A stretch of DNA of 64,000 bases from JAFGXW01 sp964634385 (GCA_964634385.1 CAZWIZ010000005.1:1-64000), one strand, 5' to 3'. Counted from the first letter of the stretch, positions 40,738-50,617 are shown. The notes: generated from the letters alone by a model not told the origin. Translations and numbers: made by a program.

Positions 40738-41715
40738 CTATAATTTGAATAAATCAATTATTTGCTGATGAGAATAATTATTACTAATCGCTAGCATTAA
40801 GAGAATACGAGCTTTTTGCCCGTTGTAATTACCTCCTAAAATACATCCCATATTTGTTAAATCTCTTCCTCCACCTTTATATGCATAAGTATCCAGCACT
40901 CTACCAGAATAACATCTTGAAACAATTACAATATGAATCTTTTGTTTAAGAGCTTTTTTAATTGATGGCAGCATCATTGGCGGGACATTTCCTCTACCAA
41001 GTGCTTCTAAAACAATTCCTTTAGCTTTAATAGATATTAGATAATCAATGAAATCTCCATTCATTCCTGCATATACTTTAAGCAAGTGAGTATCATCATT
41101 GATAATATTGTTAAAAGTGAAGTTCTCTTTATGAGTAACATCACGATAATAAATAACTTCTCCATGATCAATTATGCCAAGTGGACCAAATTCAATACTT
41201 TTAAAAGTATCTAAACTCATTGTATGAGTTTTAGTAACTTCAAGTGCACTATTGATTGTGTCATTCATTACAACTAAGACACCTTTATCTAATGATTCTT
41301 TTGACATGCATACTTTAATACTAGAAACTAAATTAGTAAGTCCGTCATAGCCTAGTTCACTTGCGTTTTTCATTGAACCTGTTAAAACTACGGGCTTATT
41401 AGATTTTAAAACGGCATTAAGATAAAAAGCGGTTTCTTCTAAAACATCAGTTCCATGGATAACAACAGCTCCGCTAATATGTTTTTCTTGTAAATAATCG
41501 TTTACTATATTACCAAGTTCCATCATATTTTTAGGAGTAATAGAAGGTGATGGTTTTCTTGAAAATTCATGGATGATTAAATTTTCAAACTCATCAATGC
41601 CACTTAATGCAGAAATAATCTCGTTAGGAGACAAACTAGGAATTGCACCATGTAAATTAGTATCGACTTTCATTCCTATAGTACCGCCAGTAAATATCAA
41701 AGCAACTTTATTCAT
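40738..41715 (-). CDS. ansA: L-asparaginase, type I
   Basis: A 325-residue cytoplasmic asparaginase. The first nucleophile Thr lies in FTGGTIGM and the second catalytic Thr-Asp pair in HGTDVLEETAFYL; VLTGSMKNASELGYDG and EALGRGNVP complete the family signature. It converts asparagine to aspartate, which could feed the nadB product line nearby. GAGGTGG selects the ATG at 41715. Confidence 0.93.
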   Translation of the reverse strand: MNKVALIFTGGTIGMKVDTNLHGAIPSLSPNEIISALSGIDEFENLIIHEFSRKPSPSITPKNMMELGNIVNDYLQEKHISGAVVIHGTDVLEETAFYLNAVLKSNKPVVLTGSMKNASELGYDGLTNLVSSIKVCMSKESLDKGVLVVMNDTINSALEVTKTHTMSLDTFKSIEFGPLGIIDHGEVIYYRDVTHKENFTFNNIINDDTHLLKVYAGMNGDFIDYLISIKAKGIVLEALGRGNVPPMMLPSIKKALKQKIHIVIVSRCYSGRVLDTYAYKGGGRDLTNMGCILGGNYNGQKARILLMLAISNNYSHQQIIDLFKL

Positions 41716-42906
41716 ATGAACCACCTCGTATAATATTATAGCACGTAAGAGATAAGTATGTATGGATTTTTTATTATAAGATATCACAACGTATGTAGTA
41801 ATTTAAAGACAGATGAGCTAAACTTATGAAAATTATTGGTCATACAAAAATATTGATTACACAAAAAATATCGGTTAAACAAATTTTTAACAATTATTTA
41901 AAAAAGTATTTTTTGAATTGAATATCAAAAAATTATTTAATATATACAATTCATAAATATGTAATACCATTTACCTATAGATTAAATATATAATAATGTT
42001 AATTAAAACAAAATTAAAGGAGAAGTAAATAGTTTAAAAATAAAAAATAAAATGACGTGGGAAAACAAAGTAAAATAATATTAAGTATATAGATTATAAA
42101 TAAATTTAAAATAAGTAGAAACAAATTGAGAATAAGTTTAAAGAAAAAAAATAAAGAGAAACAAAATAGAGTTTAAGATATGTAATTTAAAAATTATAAA
42201 ATAAGTAATGAACGAATAAAAAACCGAGGAAAGATAAAATATAAAAATGAATCATATTATTAATATAAGCATATGAAAATATGGTTACGAAATTAAACAA
42301 CAAAAGAATATAAATATAATTAATTAAAGATGTTAATTTTACTAAAAAAAAATACAAGAGAAAAAAAGATTATTATAAATATTTTAATTATATTAAAAAT
42401 CTAAAAACTGATATAATGATAGTTTTATGAATTATGTAACAATAAATATAAATATAATAGAATGTAAAATTTCTATTCTTTATTTTTTATTTATTGTTAA
42501 GGTTTAATTTGATTTAAGCTTTTTGATAAATAGAGGGAGAGAGAAGCGGTGTTTTAAATTTCCACATTATGCACATTATCCCGTAAGCACCGTAAATGAG
42601 CTGTTATATTTAGTTAACATAATATATATTATAGGAAGTAAAATGAAGTTTGACAAAACACCTCTTTTCTTTAAAAAAGACGATAAAATATCTTGCATTA
42701 TATTAATTAACTACAACTTCTCTTGTTTTATGGGCAGTTAATATATTCAATTATACTTAATGACTATAATAAATTATTACTCTTGAAGTTATTTAAAAAG
42801 GGATAAATTTTTTATTTAAATTTTAAATCTGTTGTGTCTTTATTTGAAATGAGAGTGAATATTACCCTATTATTATATTGTCGATTAGATAGCAAATTTC
42901 GCATAA
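41716..42906. other. Gene-poor, A/purine-rich tract
   Basis: Nearly 1.2 kb with no convincing gene. A TATAAT-like box near 41990 and AAAGGAG near 42017 precede about 400 bases very rich in A and poor in C on this strand, with many stops in all frames. A 72-codon frame at 42523-42741 has unusual composition and no ribosome site, so I do not call it. Probably eroded genes; a non-coding RNA cannot be excluded. Confidence 0.4.
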
Positions 42907-42940
42907 AAAAAAGAGATGCCGTATGCATCTCTTTTTTTAT
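42907..42940. terminator. Strong terminator hairpin
   Basis: AAAGAGATGC-CGTAT-GCATCTCTTT and T-run; serves the minus-strand nad operon. Confidence 0.85.
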
Positions 42941-43725
42941 CCTTTTAATTCTAAATACTCAATCATGTTAAGTCCTAAACTCAAATATGTATCTTCTGCT
43001 TTTTTAATTATATCATCATATAGGAATTTAGGATTATGGGCATCACTTCCCAAAATTGTTTTACAGTTATATTGCTTTACAATTTTCCAAAATTCAAGTC
43101 TTGGATAATTTGGTTCAAATCCTTTTTTTGTTTTTTTCCCACCTCTTCGATATCCATTTGCATTATATTCTAAGATGATATTATACTTTTTTGCTAGTTT
43201 ACAAATTCGATGAGCGACAGCTTCTGCATGTTCATCAAACTTTTCATAGCTGTTTAAGTATAAATCTGGATGAGCTAAAATATCAAAATATCCGGATTTA
43301 ATCGCATCTTCAAGATATGATGCATATCTATTAATTTGTTCTACAGTTGTTAATCTGAATCCAGATATTAAGTCGTTCATACTTTTTGTCATTGAAATGT
43401 AATGCTGTCCATGTATTAAGTAGTCAACATTGTTTCTTAAAAATTTATAATAATCTTCGTGATCATAAAAATACTCAACTTCTAAACCTTTGATTATTTT
43501 TATTTGATTTTGATATTTTTTTTGTGCTGTTTCAATATCTTTTAAATAGAATGAGAATTCACTAGGGTTCATTCTAACATTTTGATCATGTACTCTTGAA
43601 TTAGGGGCATGATCACTTATTCCTAGTTCTTTTAGACCTATTTTAATTGCTTCTTTAACATAGTCTTCAACATTTCCTGTTGCGTGGTTACATAAATAAT
43701 GGTGTGTGTGATAATTTGCTTTCAT
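42937..43725 (-). CDS. PHP-domain phosphatase (histidinol-phosphatase-like)
   Basis: A 262-residue metal-dependent PHP protein. NYHTHHYLCNHATG and ISDHAPNSR supply the N-terminal metal ligands, with later GLEVEYF, DILAHPDLY and LGSDAHNPKFL. HisK-like enzymes dephosphorylate histidinol phosphate, but no his genes are near. It starts 2 bases after the nadB stop, in the place where nadC often sits, so a role in NAD metabolism deserves thought. Confidence 0.88.
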   Translation of the reverse strand: MKANYHTHHYLCNHATGNVEDYVKEAIKIGLKELGISDHAPNSRVHDQNVRMNPSEFSFYLKDIETAQKKYQNQIKIIKGLEVEYFYDHEDYYKFLRNNVDYLIHGQHYISMTKSMNDLISGFRLTTVEQINRYASYLEDAIKSGYFDILAHPDLYLNSYEKFDEHAEAVAHRICKLAKKYNIILEYNANGYRRGGKKTKKGFEPNYPRLEFWKIVKQYNCKTILGSDAHNPKFLYDDIIKKAEDTYLSLGLNMIEYLELKG

Positions 43726-43727
43726 AA

Positions 43728-45227
43728 TTAATTAATTCGGTAATGACAACCGATACTTTCCTTTCTCTTTATCGCACAATTGATAATAATAAGTGCTGTT
43801 TGGACCATGTTAAGCGTTTCAAAATATGTTTTTGAATTATTTGGATCATTAATTAAGTTCTTTTCCATTTTTAAAATCATTTTTTTAGCAAACTGTAAAC
43901 CATTTTCTGTTCTTACTATGCCAACGTATTCGTCCATAGTTAATCCTAATTTCTTTTTAATTGGCTTATAGTTATATTTATAATAAGGATATTTATTAAT
44001 ATGCTTATTATAATCTGCTTTATGGGATATTTGTTTATTAATATTATTAGCAATTCTATTTCCAAAGACAATACATTCTAATAATGAATTTGAAGCAAGA
44101 CGGTTAGCGCCATGAACTCCAGTGGAAGCACATTCACCATTAGCGTAAAGATTTTTCATAGTAGTTAATCCGTTTAAATCTACTTTTATTCCTCCGACAC
44201 TGAAGTGTTGAACAGGAGAAACGGGAATTAGATCTTTACCCATAATTACGTTTTCATTTTTTAAGTGGTTGTATATAGTAGGAAAACGACTTTTTAAATA
44301 GTCTTTTCCTAAATGTCTAGTGTCTAAATATACATGATCTGTCCAAGTATCATACATTTCACGGAAAATAGCTTGAGATACGACATCACGTGGAGCTAAT
44401 TCTAATAAAGGTGTATATTTTTTCATAAATCTTTCGCCTTCAGAATTAAGTAAATAAGCTCCTTCGCCTCTAACTGCTTCGGAAATTAAAAATTTTATAC
44501 GGCTTTTGGAAAATTCATTATGAAAGGCAGTTGGATGAAATTGAATAAATTCAAGATTTTCAATTTCAATATTAGCACGAGTTGCCATTCCTATTCCATC
44601 AGATGTTGCAATTTCACTATTTGTAGTAGATCCATAAATATTTCCAATTCCACCAGTAGCTAAAATAGTATTCTGAGCAATAAATTCAACTATCTTGTTG
44701 TTACTATTTAAACAACTTACTCCAAAACATGTATTATTATGATGAAGTAACTCAATAGCCATAGTATTTTCATGAATATGAATATTCTTCTTATTAAAAC
44801 ATTCTTTTTTTAAAGTATTCATGATTTCTTTACCTGTTGCGTCTCCTCCGATATGTAAAATACGTCTAGAACTATGGCCTCCTTCTTTTGTTAAAAGAAT
44901 ATCACCATTTTCATTACGATCAAATTCAACATGAAATTTCATTAATTTTTTAATATTTTTACTTGCTTCAGTAACTAATATTTTAACTGCATCTTTATTG
45001 TTTAAATAACTTCCAGCTTTTAAAGTATCTTCTATATGTTCATCAATGTTTTTTTGAATGAGTTCGATTTCTCCAGCGATTCCGCCTTGAGCTAAAGAAC
45101 TATTCGCAATAGTAAGTGATTCTTTTACAATAATATCGATTCTTTTTTGAGAATCGATATTTAAAGCAGTGAATATACCCGCTAATCCAGCACCAACAAT
45201 AATAACATCTGTTTTAATTTGTATCAT
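43728..45227 (-). CDS. nadB: L-aspartate oxidase
   Basis: A 499-residue flavoenzyme oxidising aspartate to iminoaspartate. FAD-binding GAGLAGIFTALN (residues 11-22), SSLAQGGIAGE, GGHSSRRILHIGGDATG, EFIQFHPTAFHNEF, ISEAVRGEGAYL, and HFSVGGIKVD with CASTGVHGANRLASNSLLECIVFG. It works with NadA to make quinolinate and lies 8 bases after nadA in the minus-strand operon. Confidence 0.95.
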   Translation of the reverse strand: MIQIKTDVIIVGAGLAGIFTALNIDSQKRIDIIVKESLTIANSSLAQGGIAGEIELIQKNIDEHIEDTLKAGSYLNNKDAVKILVTEASKNIKKLMKFHVEFDRNENGDILLTKEGGHSSRRILHIGGDATGKEIMNTLKKECFNKKNIHIHENTMAIELLHHNNTCFGVSCLNSNNKIVEFIAQNTILATGGIGNIYGSTTNSEIATSDGIGMATRANIEIENLEFIQFHPTAFHNEFSKSRIKFLISEAVRGEGAYLLNSEGERFMKKYTPLLELAPRDVVSQAIFREMYDTWTDHVYLDTRHLGKDYLKSRFPTIYNHLKNENVIMGKDLIPVSPVQHFSVGGIKVDLNGLTTMKNLYANGECASTGVHGANRLASNSLLECIVFGNRIANNINKQISHKADYNKHINKYPYYKYNYKPIKKKLGLTMDEYVGIVRTENGLQFAKKMILKMEKNLINDPNNSKTYFETLNMVQTALIIINCAIKRKESIGCHYRIN

Positions 45228-45235
45228 AATACCAC

Positions 45236-46144
45236 CTAACTTAGTTTTAACATTTTATCAATAGCATAAAAAGCTTTGATTCTTATGTTTTCTTCTATTT
45301 CGACAATGTGTTTATTATTTTTTAAGGCATAATAAATATCTTCTAATTTTGTTAATTTCATGTCGTAACATGACAAATTATTTGTTAAAATATGAAATTT
45401 TTTAGTTGGACAAGCTTTTTCCATTGTATGAATAATACCTTTTTCTGTTCCAATAATAAATTCATTATGAGTACTGTTAATAACGTAATTTAAAAGTCCT
45501 TTTGTACTACCGGCAAAACTAGCGACTTTAACAATTTCTAATTTTGCTTCAGGATGAACAATAAACTCAGCATTAGGATATTTCTTTTTCATTTTATCTA
45601 CTTGATCTAAAGTTAAATCATTATGAATACAACAAAAACCAGGCCATATATCCATATCTAAATCATATTTATCTTTTAAATAAGTTCCTAAATTCTTATC
45701 GGGAAGATATAACATTTTTTTTCCTTGATAATGTTTAATAATCTTTTCAGCATTACTAGAAGTAACACAAATATCGCTTAGTGCTTTTACTTCAGCTGTT
45801 GAATTAACATAACAAATGATTATTCGATCAGGATGTTCTTCTTTATATTTTAATAGACGTGATTTAGTTGCCATATCAGCCATTGGACATCCGGCTTCTT
45901 TAACGGGAAGTAAAACTGTTTTTTCTGGAGATAATATTTTTGCTGTTTCAGCCATAAAACGAACTCCAGCAAAAAGAATAACGTCAGCTTTAGTTTGATT
46001 AGCTACTTGACTTAAATATAAACTATCACCTGTATAATCAGCGATATCTTGAATATCGCCATCTTGATAGAAATGAGCTAATATAACCGCATTTCTTTCT
46101 TTTTTTAGTCGTTTAATTTCTTTAATCAATATAGATTTTTCCAT
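45236..46144 (-). CDS. nadA: Quinolinate synthase
   Basis: A 302-residue [4Fe-4S] enzyme condensing iminoaspartate with dihydroxyacetone phosphate. AHFYQDGDIQDIADYTGDSL, AGVRFMAETAKIL, EAGCPMADM, WPGFCCIHND and EKACPTKKFH hold the three cluster cysteines and substrate residues. GAGGTGATTT precedes the ATG. First gene of nadA-nadB-PHP. nadC is not in the window. Confidence 0.96.
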   Translation of the reverse strand: MEKSILIKEIKRLKKERNAVILAHFYQDGDIQDIADYTGDSLYLSQVANQTKADVILFAGVRFMAETAKILSPEKTVLLPVKEAGCPMADMATKSRLLKYKEEHPDRIIICYVNSTAEVKALSDICVTSSNAEKIIKHYQGKKMLYLPDKNLGTYLKDKYDLDMDIWPGFCCIHNDLTLDQVDKMKKKYPNAEFIVHPEAKLEIVKVASFAGSTKGLLNYVINSTHNEFIIGTEKGIIHTMEKACPTKKFHILTNNLSCYDMKLTKLEDIYYALKNNKHIVEIEENIRIKAFYAIDKMLKLS

Positions 46145-46350
46145 TAAAAATCACCTCGCAAATGTATTTTATCACTAAACAATGTGTCTTGCAATTATAA
46201 AGGCTTTAATTTAGGAATATTTCATTTGTTTTAAAGGTTAATAAGTTATTCATAGTTTTTGTATAATTAATATATATTTCTTATAAGATTAATATTAATT
46301 ATACATTATTTAGATTATTTTATGTTAAAATATAGTGAGGTGATGAATAT

Positions 46351-47595
46351 ATGGAAATTAAAAGACCACTAGCTTATCGAGCAAGACCTAAAAAAATAGA
46401 TGATATTGTTGGCCAATATCATATAGTTGGGGAAAACGGTGTTGTTAGAAAAATGATAAATAATAATAAAATGTTTAGCTTGATTCTCTATGGTCCACCT
46501 GGTGTTGGGAAAACAACAATTGCGAGTGTTATAGCTGAAAAGTTTGGAATTAATTCTTTTAAATTTAATGCTTCAACTGATAAAAAAGCTCAACTAAGAG
46601 AAATCATTCAAGTTAGTATAAACTATGGAGCATTAGTTATTATTGATGAAATTCATCGAATGAATAAAGATATTCAAGATTTTTTACTTCCACATGTCGA
46701 AAATGGTAATATCATTATAATTGGCCTTACAACTAATAATCCATATCATTCAGTAAATCCAGCAGTTCGGTCAAGAACGCATGTTTTAAAACTAAAAGGT
46801 ATTAGTTCTAATGATATAATCAAACGGTTAAAACAAGTAAATAATCAATTTAAAGATGAATTAACGGCATCTTTAGATGAAAATGTTTATGATTATATTG
46901 CTGCTGCATCTAATAATGATATAAGAACGGCTTTAAATAGTTTAGAAATTTTAAATATGTCTTATCCTAATGCACGAATAACTTTAGAAATGACTAAAAA
47001 GATATTATTAAAGCCAGCTTTATCACTAGATAAGGGTGAAGATAACTATTTTAATATTTTAAGTGCCTTTCAAAAATCTATTAGAGGTAGCGATGTAGAT
47101 GCTTCGCTACATTATTTAGCTCGATTAATCGCAATGGAGGATTTAACGAGTATATTAAGAAGAATGACTATAATTGCTTATGAAGATATTGGGTTAGCTA
47201 ATCCAACTGTAGTTACAAAAATGGATGCGTGTGCTAGAGCATGTGAACGTGTTGGATTTCCTGAAGCACGTATTCCTCTAAGTATGTTAGTTATTGATAT
47301 GGCTCTTTCTCCTAAATCAAATAGCGCAGTAAGCGCTATCGATACGGCAATAGATGATGTGATGAGTGGAAAAACACCAAAAATACCAAATACTTTAATT
47401 AATGTTGCTAATTTTGAAGATAAAGGAAAATATCTATATCCTCATGATTTTAAAGATGCATTAGTTTACCAACAATATTTACCAGATGAACTTAAGAATA
47501 AGATTTATTATAATGGTAAAGATACTGGTAAATATGAAAGGGCTTTAAAATTACAAAATATTAAAATAAAAGCTATTTTAAAAAAGCAAAAATAA
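46351..47595 (+). CDS. rarA: Replication-associated recombination ATPase RarA
   Basis: A 414-residue AAA+ ATPase (MgsA/Mgs1/WRNIP1 family). Walker A YGPPGVGKTTI (about residue 49), Walker B VIIDEIHRMN, sensor TTNNPYHSVNPAVRSR, then the tetramerisation domain with IRGSDVDASLHYLARLI and YEDIGLANP. It acts at stalled forks. GAGGTGAT precedes the ATG. Single gene between divergent neighbours. Confidence 0.95.
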   Translation: MEIKRPLAYRARPKKIDDIVGQYHIVGENGVVRKMINNNKMFSLILYGPPGVGKTTIASVIAEKFGINSFKFNASTDKKAQLREIIQVSINYGALVIIDEIHRMNKDIQDFLLPHVENGNIIIIGLTTNNPYHSVNPAVRSRTHVLKLKGISSNDIIKRLKQVNNQFKDELTASLDENVYDYIAAASNNDIRTALNSLEILNMSYPNARITLEMTKKILLKPALSLDKGEDNYFNILSAFQKSIRGSDVDASLHYLARLIAMEDLTSILRRMTIIAYEDIGLANPTVVTKMDACARACERVGFPEARIPLSMLVIDMALSPKSNSAVSAIDTAIDDVMSGKTPKIPNTLINVANFEDKGKYLYPHDFKDALVYQQYLPDELKNKIYYNGKDTGKYERALKLQNIKIKAILKKQK

Positions 47596-47677
47596 AAAGC
47601 ACGTATTATATAGTATATTATATATATATTATCTTATATATTATAGGTAAAAAACAAAAGAGGCAATTTTGCCTCTT

Positions 47678-48535
47678 TTAACTACGTAAATATTCAATAA
47701 AATCAAACCATTTTTTTGATGAGAAAAAGGGGATATCTGTTGTAGATGGAATTTGTAGATTACTAATACTTTCAACAAACTTAAGATCAAATGGTAATTC
47801 TAAAATTACTTCGAGATCCATCAAACTAAGATAATCCTTTATCTCTTTAGCTTTACTAAGGGATAAATCATATTTATTAATAATAACTTTTGCTTCAACA
47901 CTGAACATTTTTATTAAATGAACTACCTTTTTTAAGTCGTGTAACCCCGAAATAGTAGGTTCTGTAACAATAATAGCTTTTGATACACCGGTTATAGCGC
48001 TTATAACATTACAAGCAATTCCTGGAGAACCATCAATAATAATAGTATTTCTATTTTCAGCATATGCAACTTCTCTAGCAAGCTGTCTAACCTCTGCTAC
48101 TAGCTTGCCACTCGATTCTTCACCAGGGATAAGGCGAGCGTCTATCATTGGCCCAAAAATCGTTTTACGGTGAAATATTTTACCAACAACAGCATCGTGC
48201 ATCGAAATAGCATTAGTTGGACAAACATATTCACATACTTTACAACCTTCACAAGCGGATGTATTAATAATAATATCCTCACTTATAGCGTTAAAGTTAC
48301 AAGATGTATGACAAAGACCACAGTGATTACATTTATCATAATCAATAACAGGGATTTGAAATCCAACAAAATCTCTTTCTTCAACAATTGTTCCCTTGAT
48401 TAAAATATTTAAATCAGGAGCATCTACATCACAATCAGCTAAAACTAAATCATCAAAGAAAGGGATAATAGAAGCTGTTAAACTAGTTTTACCTGTTCCA
48501 CCTTTACCACTGATTATAACTATTTCATTGATCAT
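47678..48535 (-). CDS. MinD-like ATPase with inserted ferredoxin domain (copy 2)
   Basis: A 285-residue protein: deviant Walker A SGKGGTGKTSL at the start, then a two-[4Fe-4S] ferredoxin insert (CNHCGLCHTSC and CEGCKVCEYVC, about residues 61-100), then the ATPase remainder (IIDGSPGIACNVIS). This is the Mrp/NBP35-related group adjoining NifX/NifB-like genes. AGGTGA selects the ATG at 48535. It overlaps the homologous upstream gene by 11 bases; probably they form a heterodimer. The role may be Fe-S or metal-cofactor handling. Confidence 0.88.
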   Translation of the reverse strand: MINEIVIISGKGGTGKTSLTASIIPFFDDLVLADCDVDAPDLNILIKGTIVEERDFVGFQIPVIDYDKCNHCGLCHTSCNFNAISEDIIINTSACEGCKVCEYVCPTNAISMHDAVVGKIFHRKTIFGPMIDARLIPGEESSGKLVAEVRQLAREVAYAENRNTIIIDGSPGIACNVISAITGVSKAIIVTEPTISGLHDLKKVVHLIKMFSVEAKVIINKYDLSLSKAKEIKDYLSLMDLEVILELPFDLKFVESISNLQIPSTTDIPFFSSKKWFDFIEYLRS

Positions 48536-49367
48536 ACTTATCACCTAACACTTTTCTAGCTATATTAGCCATTTTATCTCTAAAGTATTGGCTATGATTA
48601 ATTAAGAGTTCACCATCAGCCATAATACTTGCAAATTCACGATCAAATTTAATCTTTTCAAGCAATTCTATTTTTTCTTCTTCTAAGTAATGATATATTT
48701 CATCATTTCCTAGATTACACTTATTAACTACAACACCAAAATTTCTTCCTTCAGCACGTAATAGCTCTACAACCATCTTCATATCACTTAATCCGAAAGG
48801 TGTAGCCTCAGCGCAAATTATGCAGTAATCTGTCCCATCTATCGCGGCAACTGTTGAACAACTAGTCCCAGGAGGACTATCAATAAGTAATAAATCTTCA
48901 TTTTTAGTTGTTTCTTTTAATGATTCTATAATTCTAACACCACTTACTTCACCAACTGTTAAGTTTCCGTAAAGGAAGAGTTTATTTTCACTTACTTGGA
49001 TATGAAATTCTTTTCCAACTTCTTTATCAACATATGTAATGGCATTTTTAGGGCATACAAGGCTACATCCACCACAATCATGACAAAGATCATGGAATAC
49101 TAAGACTTTTTTCTTGGTGGGAATTATAGCATTGAAATTACAAAAATCACCACATTTACCACAATAATCACATAAATCGTCATTTACTTTAGGATAATGT
49201 TTTATTACAGATTTTTCCTTAATAAGCTTTCCTTTTAAGAAAAGGTGACTATTCGGTTCTTCAACATCGGTATCAATTAATGTAGCTTTATCTAGATATG
49301 AAAAGAGGTTGACAGAAAGAGTAGTCTTTCCTGTCCCCCCTTTTCCGCTAAGGATAGCTATTTTCAT
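48525..49367 (-). CDS. MinD-like ATPase with inserted ferredoxin domain (copy 1)
   Basis: A 280-residue homologue of the gene downstream: LSGKGGTGKTTLS, ferredoxin insert CDYCGKCGDFC and CHDCGGCSLVC, then LLIDSPPGTSCSTV. All eight cluster cysteines are present. Overlaps its upstream NifX-like gene by one base. Adjacent paired copies of this family are common in anaerobes. Confidence 0.9.
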   Translation of the reverse strand: MKIAILSGKGGTGKTTLSVNLFSYLDKATLIDTDVEEPNSHLFLKGKLIKEKSVIKHYPKVNDDLCDYCGKCGDFCNFNAIIPTKKKVLVFHDLCHDCGGCSLVCPKNAITYVDKEVGKEFHIQVSENKLFLYGNLTVGEVSGVRIIESLKETTKNEDLLLIDSPPGTSCSTVAAIDGTDYCIICAEATPFGLSDMKMVVELLRAEGRNFGVVVNKCNLGNDEIYHYLEEEKIELLEKIKFDREFASIMADGELLINHSQYFRDKMANIARKVLGDKYDQ

Positions 49368-49726
49368 TAGTGACGACCTTTACTTGTAGAGTTGAATAAT
49401 TCAGGTAGTTTCTTTTCAAAATATAAATAAAGAACTTCTCTAACCGTTTTCTCTCTTGGATATTGAAAACTTTTAATTTCAAATGCTTGTAAAGCTTCTA
49501 AGGCTTTCGGACCTAATTCAGGGACTAAAACTACTTCTACTCCTAAATCTCCTAAGATTTTAACAGCTTTACCACCAGCACCACTTCCAGCTGATTTAGC
49601 TGTGTTTTCGACTGATGTAAAACTTAAACTATCATGATCGTAAATAATAAAGTATTCAGAACGTGCAAATCTATCTGATACCTTTGAATGTTCATTGTTT
49701 TCCATAGAACTAATTGCTATTTTCAT
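49367..49726 (-). CDS. NifX/NifB-like (dinitrogenase FeMo-cofactor family) protein
   Basis: A 119-residue single-domain protein of the family named for dinitrogenase iron-molybdenum cofactor biosynthesis. SKVSDRFARSEYFIIYD, then SAGSGAGGKAVKILGDLGVEVVLVPELGPKALEALQ, matches its fold. No nitrogenase genes are seen, and in such bacteria the family is thought to carry other metal clusters. Located 11 bases after the DUF134 fusion gene. Confidence 0.88.
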   Translation of the reverse strand: MKIAISSMENNEHSKVSDRFARSEYFIIYDHDSLSFTSVENTAKSAGSGAGGKAVKILGDLGVEVVLVPELGPKALEALQAFEIKSFQYPREKTVREVLYLYFEKKLPELFNSTSKGRH

Positions 49727-49737
49727 TTTTTTTCTCC

Positions 49738-50424
49738 CTAATGATCACTATAGTGACCGTCTTCATGTGTACATACGTTCCCTTGAGATGTTAAAAATCC
49801 ACCTAAATATTCATTTAGATTAATATCTATGCGACCAACAGCACCTAATACAACATCAATTCCTTGTTTTTGGAATAGTTCAACTGCCATAGACCCCATT
49901 CCACCAGTAATAATTACATCAACGCCATTTTCACCTAAAAATTGTGGTAAGACACCGGGCTGGTGTGCTGGAGGAACAACAAAGGTTATATTTTTAACAA
50001 TGTTATCTTTAACTGTGTAAATGATAAATTCTTTTGCATGACCGAAATGGGCATTAACAGTAACTTTGTCATTCGTTGGAAAAGAAATCTTCTTTACTTC
50101 TTTTTCTTCAATATTCATTTTACTCTCTCCTTTAAGTTTTATATTTTTAATATCATTTTTTATTTCTAAAATTTTGTTGTTTAAGATAATATCAACTATT
50201 TTTTTTCTAGCTGAAAGTAATAGACGTTGAATTGTTGCTCTAGATATTTGCATTTCTAAGGCTGCTTCTATTTGTGATAATCCTTCATAATCACATAATC
50301 GCATTGCTTCAAATTCATCAAGCATGATATTAACACTCGTTAAATCTGATTTAGGGATACCCGCTGGCTTAAAGGATCTAGAACTATCTAGTCTTCTAGC
50401 GTACCTCTTCACTCTTTTAGTCAC
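49738..50424 (-). CDS. DUF134 HTH fused to a NifX-like domain
   Basis: Two domains. Residues about 1-85 are DUF134 (KRYARRLDSSRSFKPAGIP, LDEFEAMRLCDYEGLSQIEAALEMQISRATIQRLL), a sigma-like HTH. Residues about 105-228 are NifX-like (VNAHFGHAKEFIIYT, PGVLPQFLGENGVDVIITGGMG), ending in a His/Asp/Cys-containing tail (CTHEDGHYSDH) suited to metal. AGGAGT selects a GTG start at 50424; an extension to 50451 would read through a palindrome. Inside, AAAGGAGAG precedes an in-frame ATG at 50118, so the second domain may also be made alone. It probably senses metal and controls this operon. Confidence 0.85.
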   Translation of the reverse strand: MTKRVKRYARRLDSSRSFKPAGIPKSDLTSVNIMLDEFEAMRLCDYEGLSQIEAALEMQISRATIQRLLLSARKKIVDIILNNKILEIKNDIKNIKLKGESKMNIEEKEVKKISFPTNDKVTVNAHFGHAKEFIIYTVKDNIVKNITFVVPPAHQPGVLPQFLGENGVDVIITGGMGSMAVELFQKQGIDVVLGAVGRIDINLNEYLGGFLTSQGNVCTHEDGHYSDH

Positions 50425-50438
50425 TTTATCAACTCCTA

Positions 50439-50485
50439 TGTGCATATGCACACTTATAGTATATACTATGTTTTTATAAAGTCAA
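50439..50485 (-). promoter_or_regulatory. Promoter and palindromic operator of the DUF134 operon
   Basis: On the minus strand TTGACT (50480-50485), 16-base spacer, TATACT (50458-50463), then a perfect 14-base palindrome TGTGCATATGCACA (50439-50452) around the expected transcript start. A natural site for the DUF134 HTH protein or another repressor. Confidence 0.7.
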
Positions 50486-50617
50486 CAGTTTTTACTTAGT
50501 TTTAAATGTTTATAAATATGTATTCCTTTTTACAAAAAAAAGAAAAATGCACGGTATTAACACATTTTTACGTTCCCTTGTATAATTAAAATGAATTTAA
50601 TTAAGAGGAGAATGCAT

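Noticed and set aside
42560..42580. Replication origin, because TTATGCACA resembles a DnaA box
   Set aside because: Only one box is seen, with no dnaA/dnaN and no cluster.
42523..42741. 72-residue ORF
   Set aside because: No ribosome site, odd composition and no recognisable motif within an eroded tract.
46145..46200. NiaR-type operator before nadA
   Set aside because: GTGTCTTG is present, but no paired half-site is visible.
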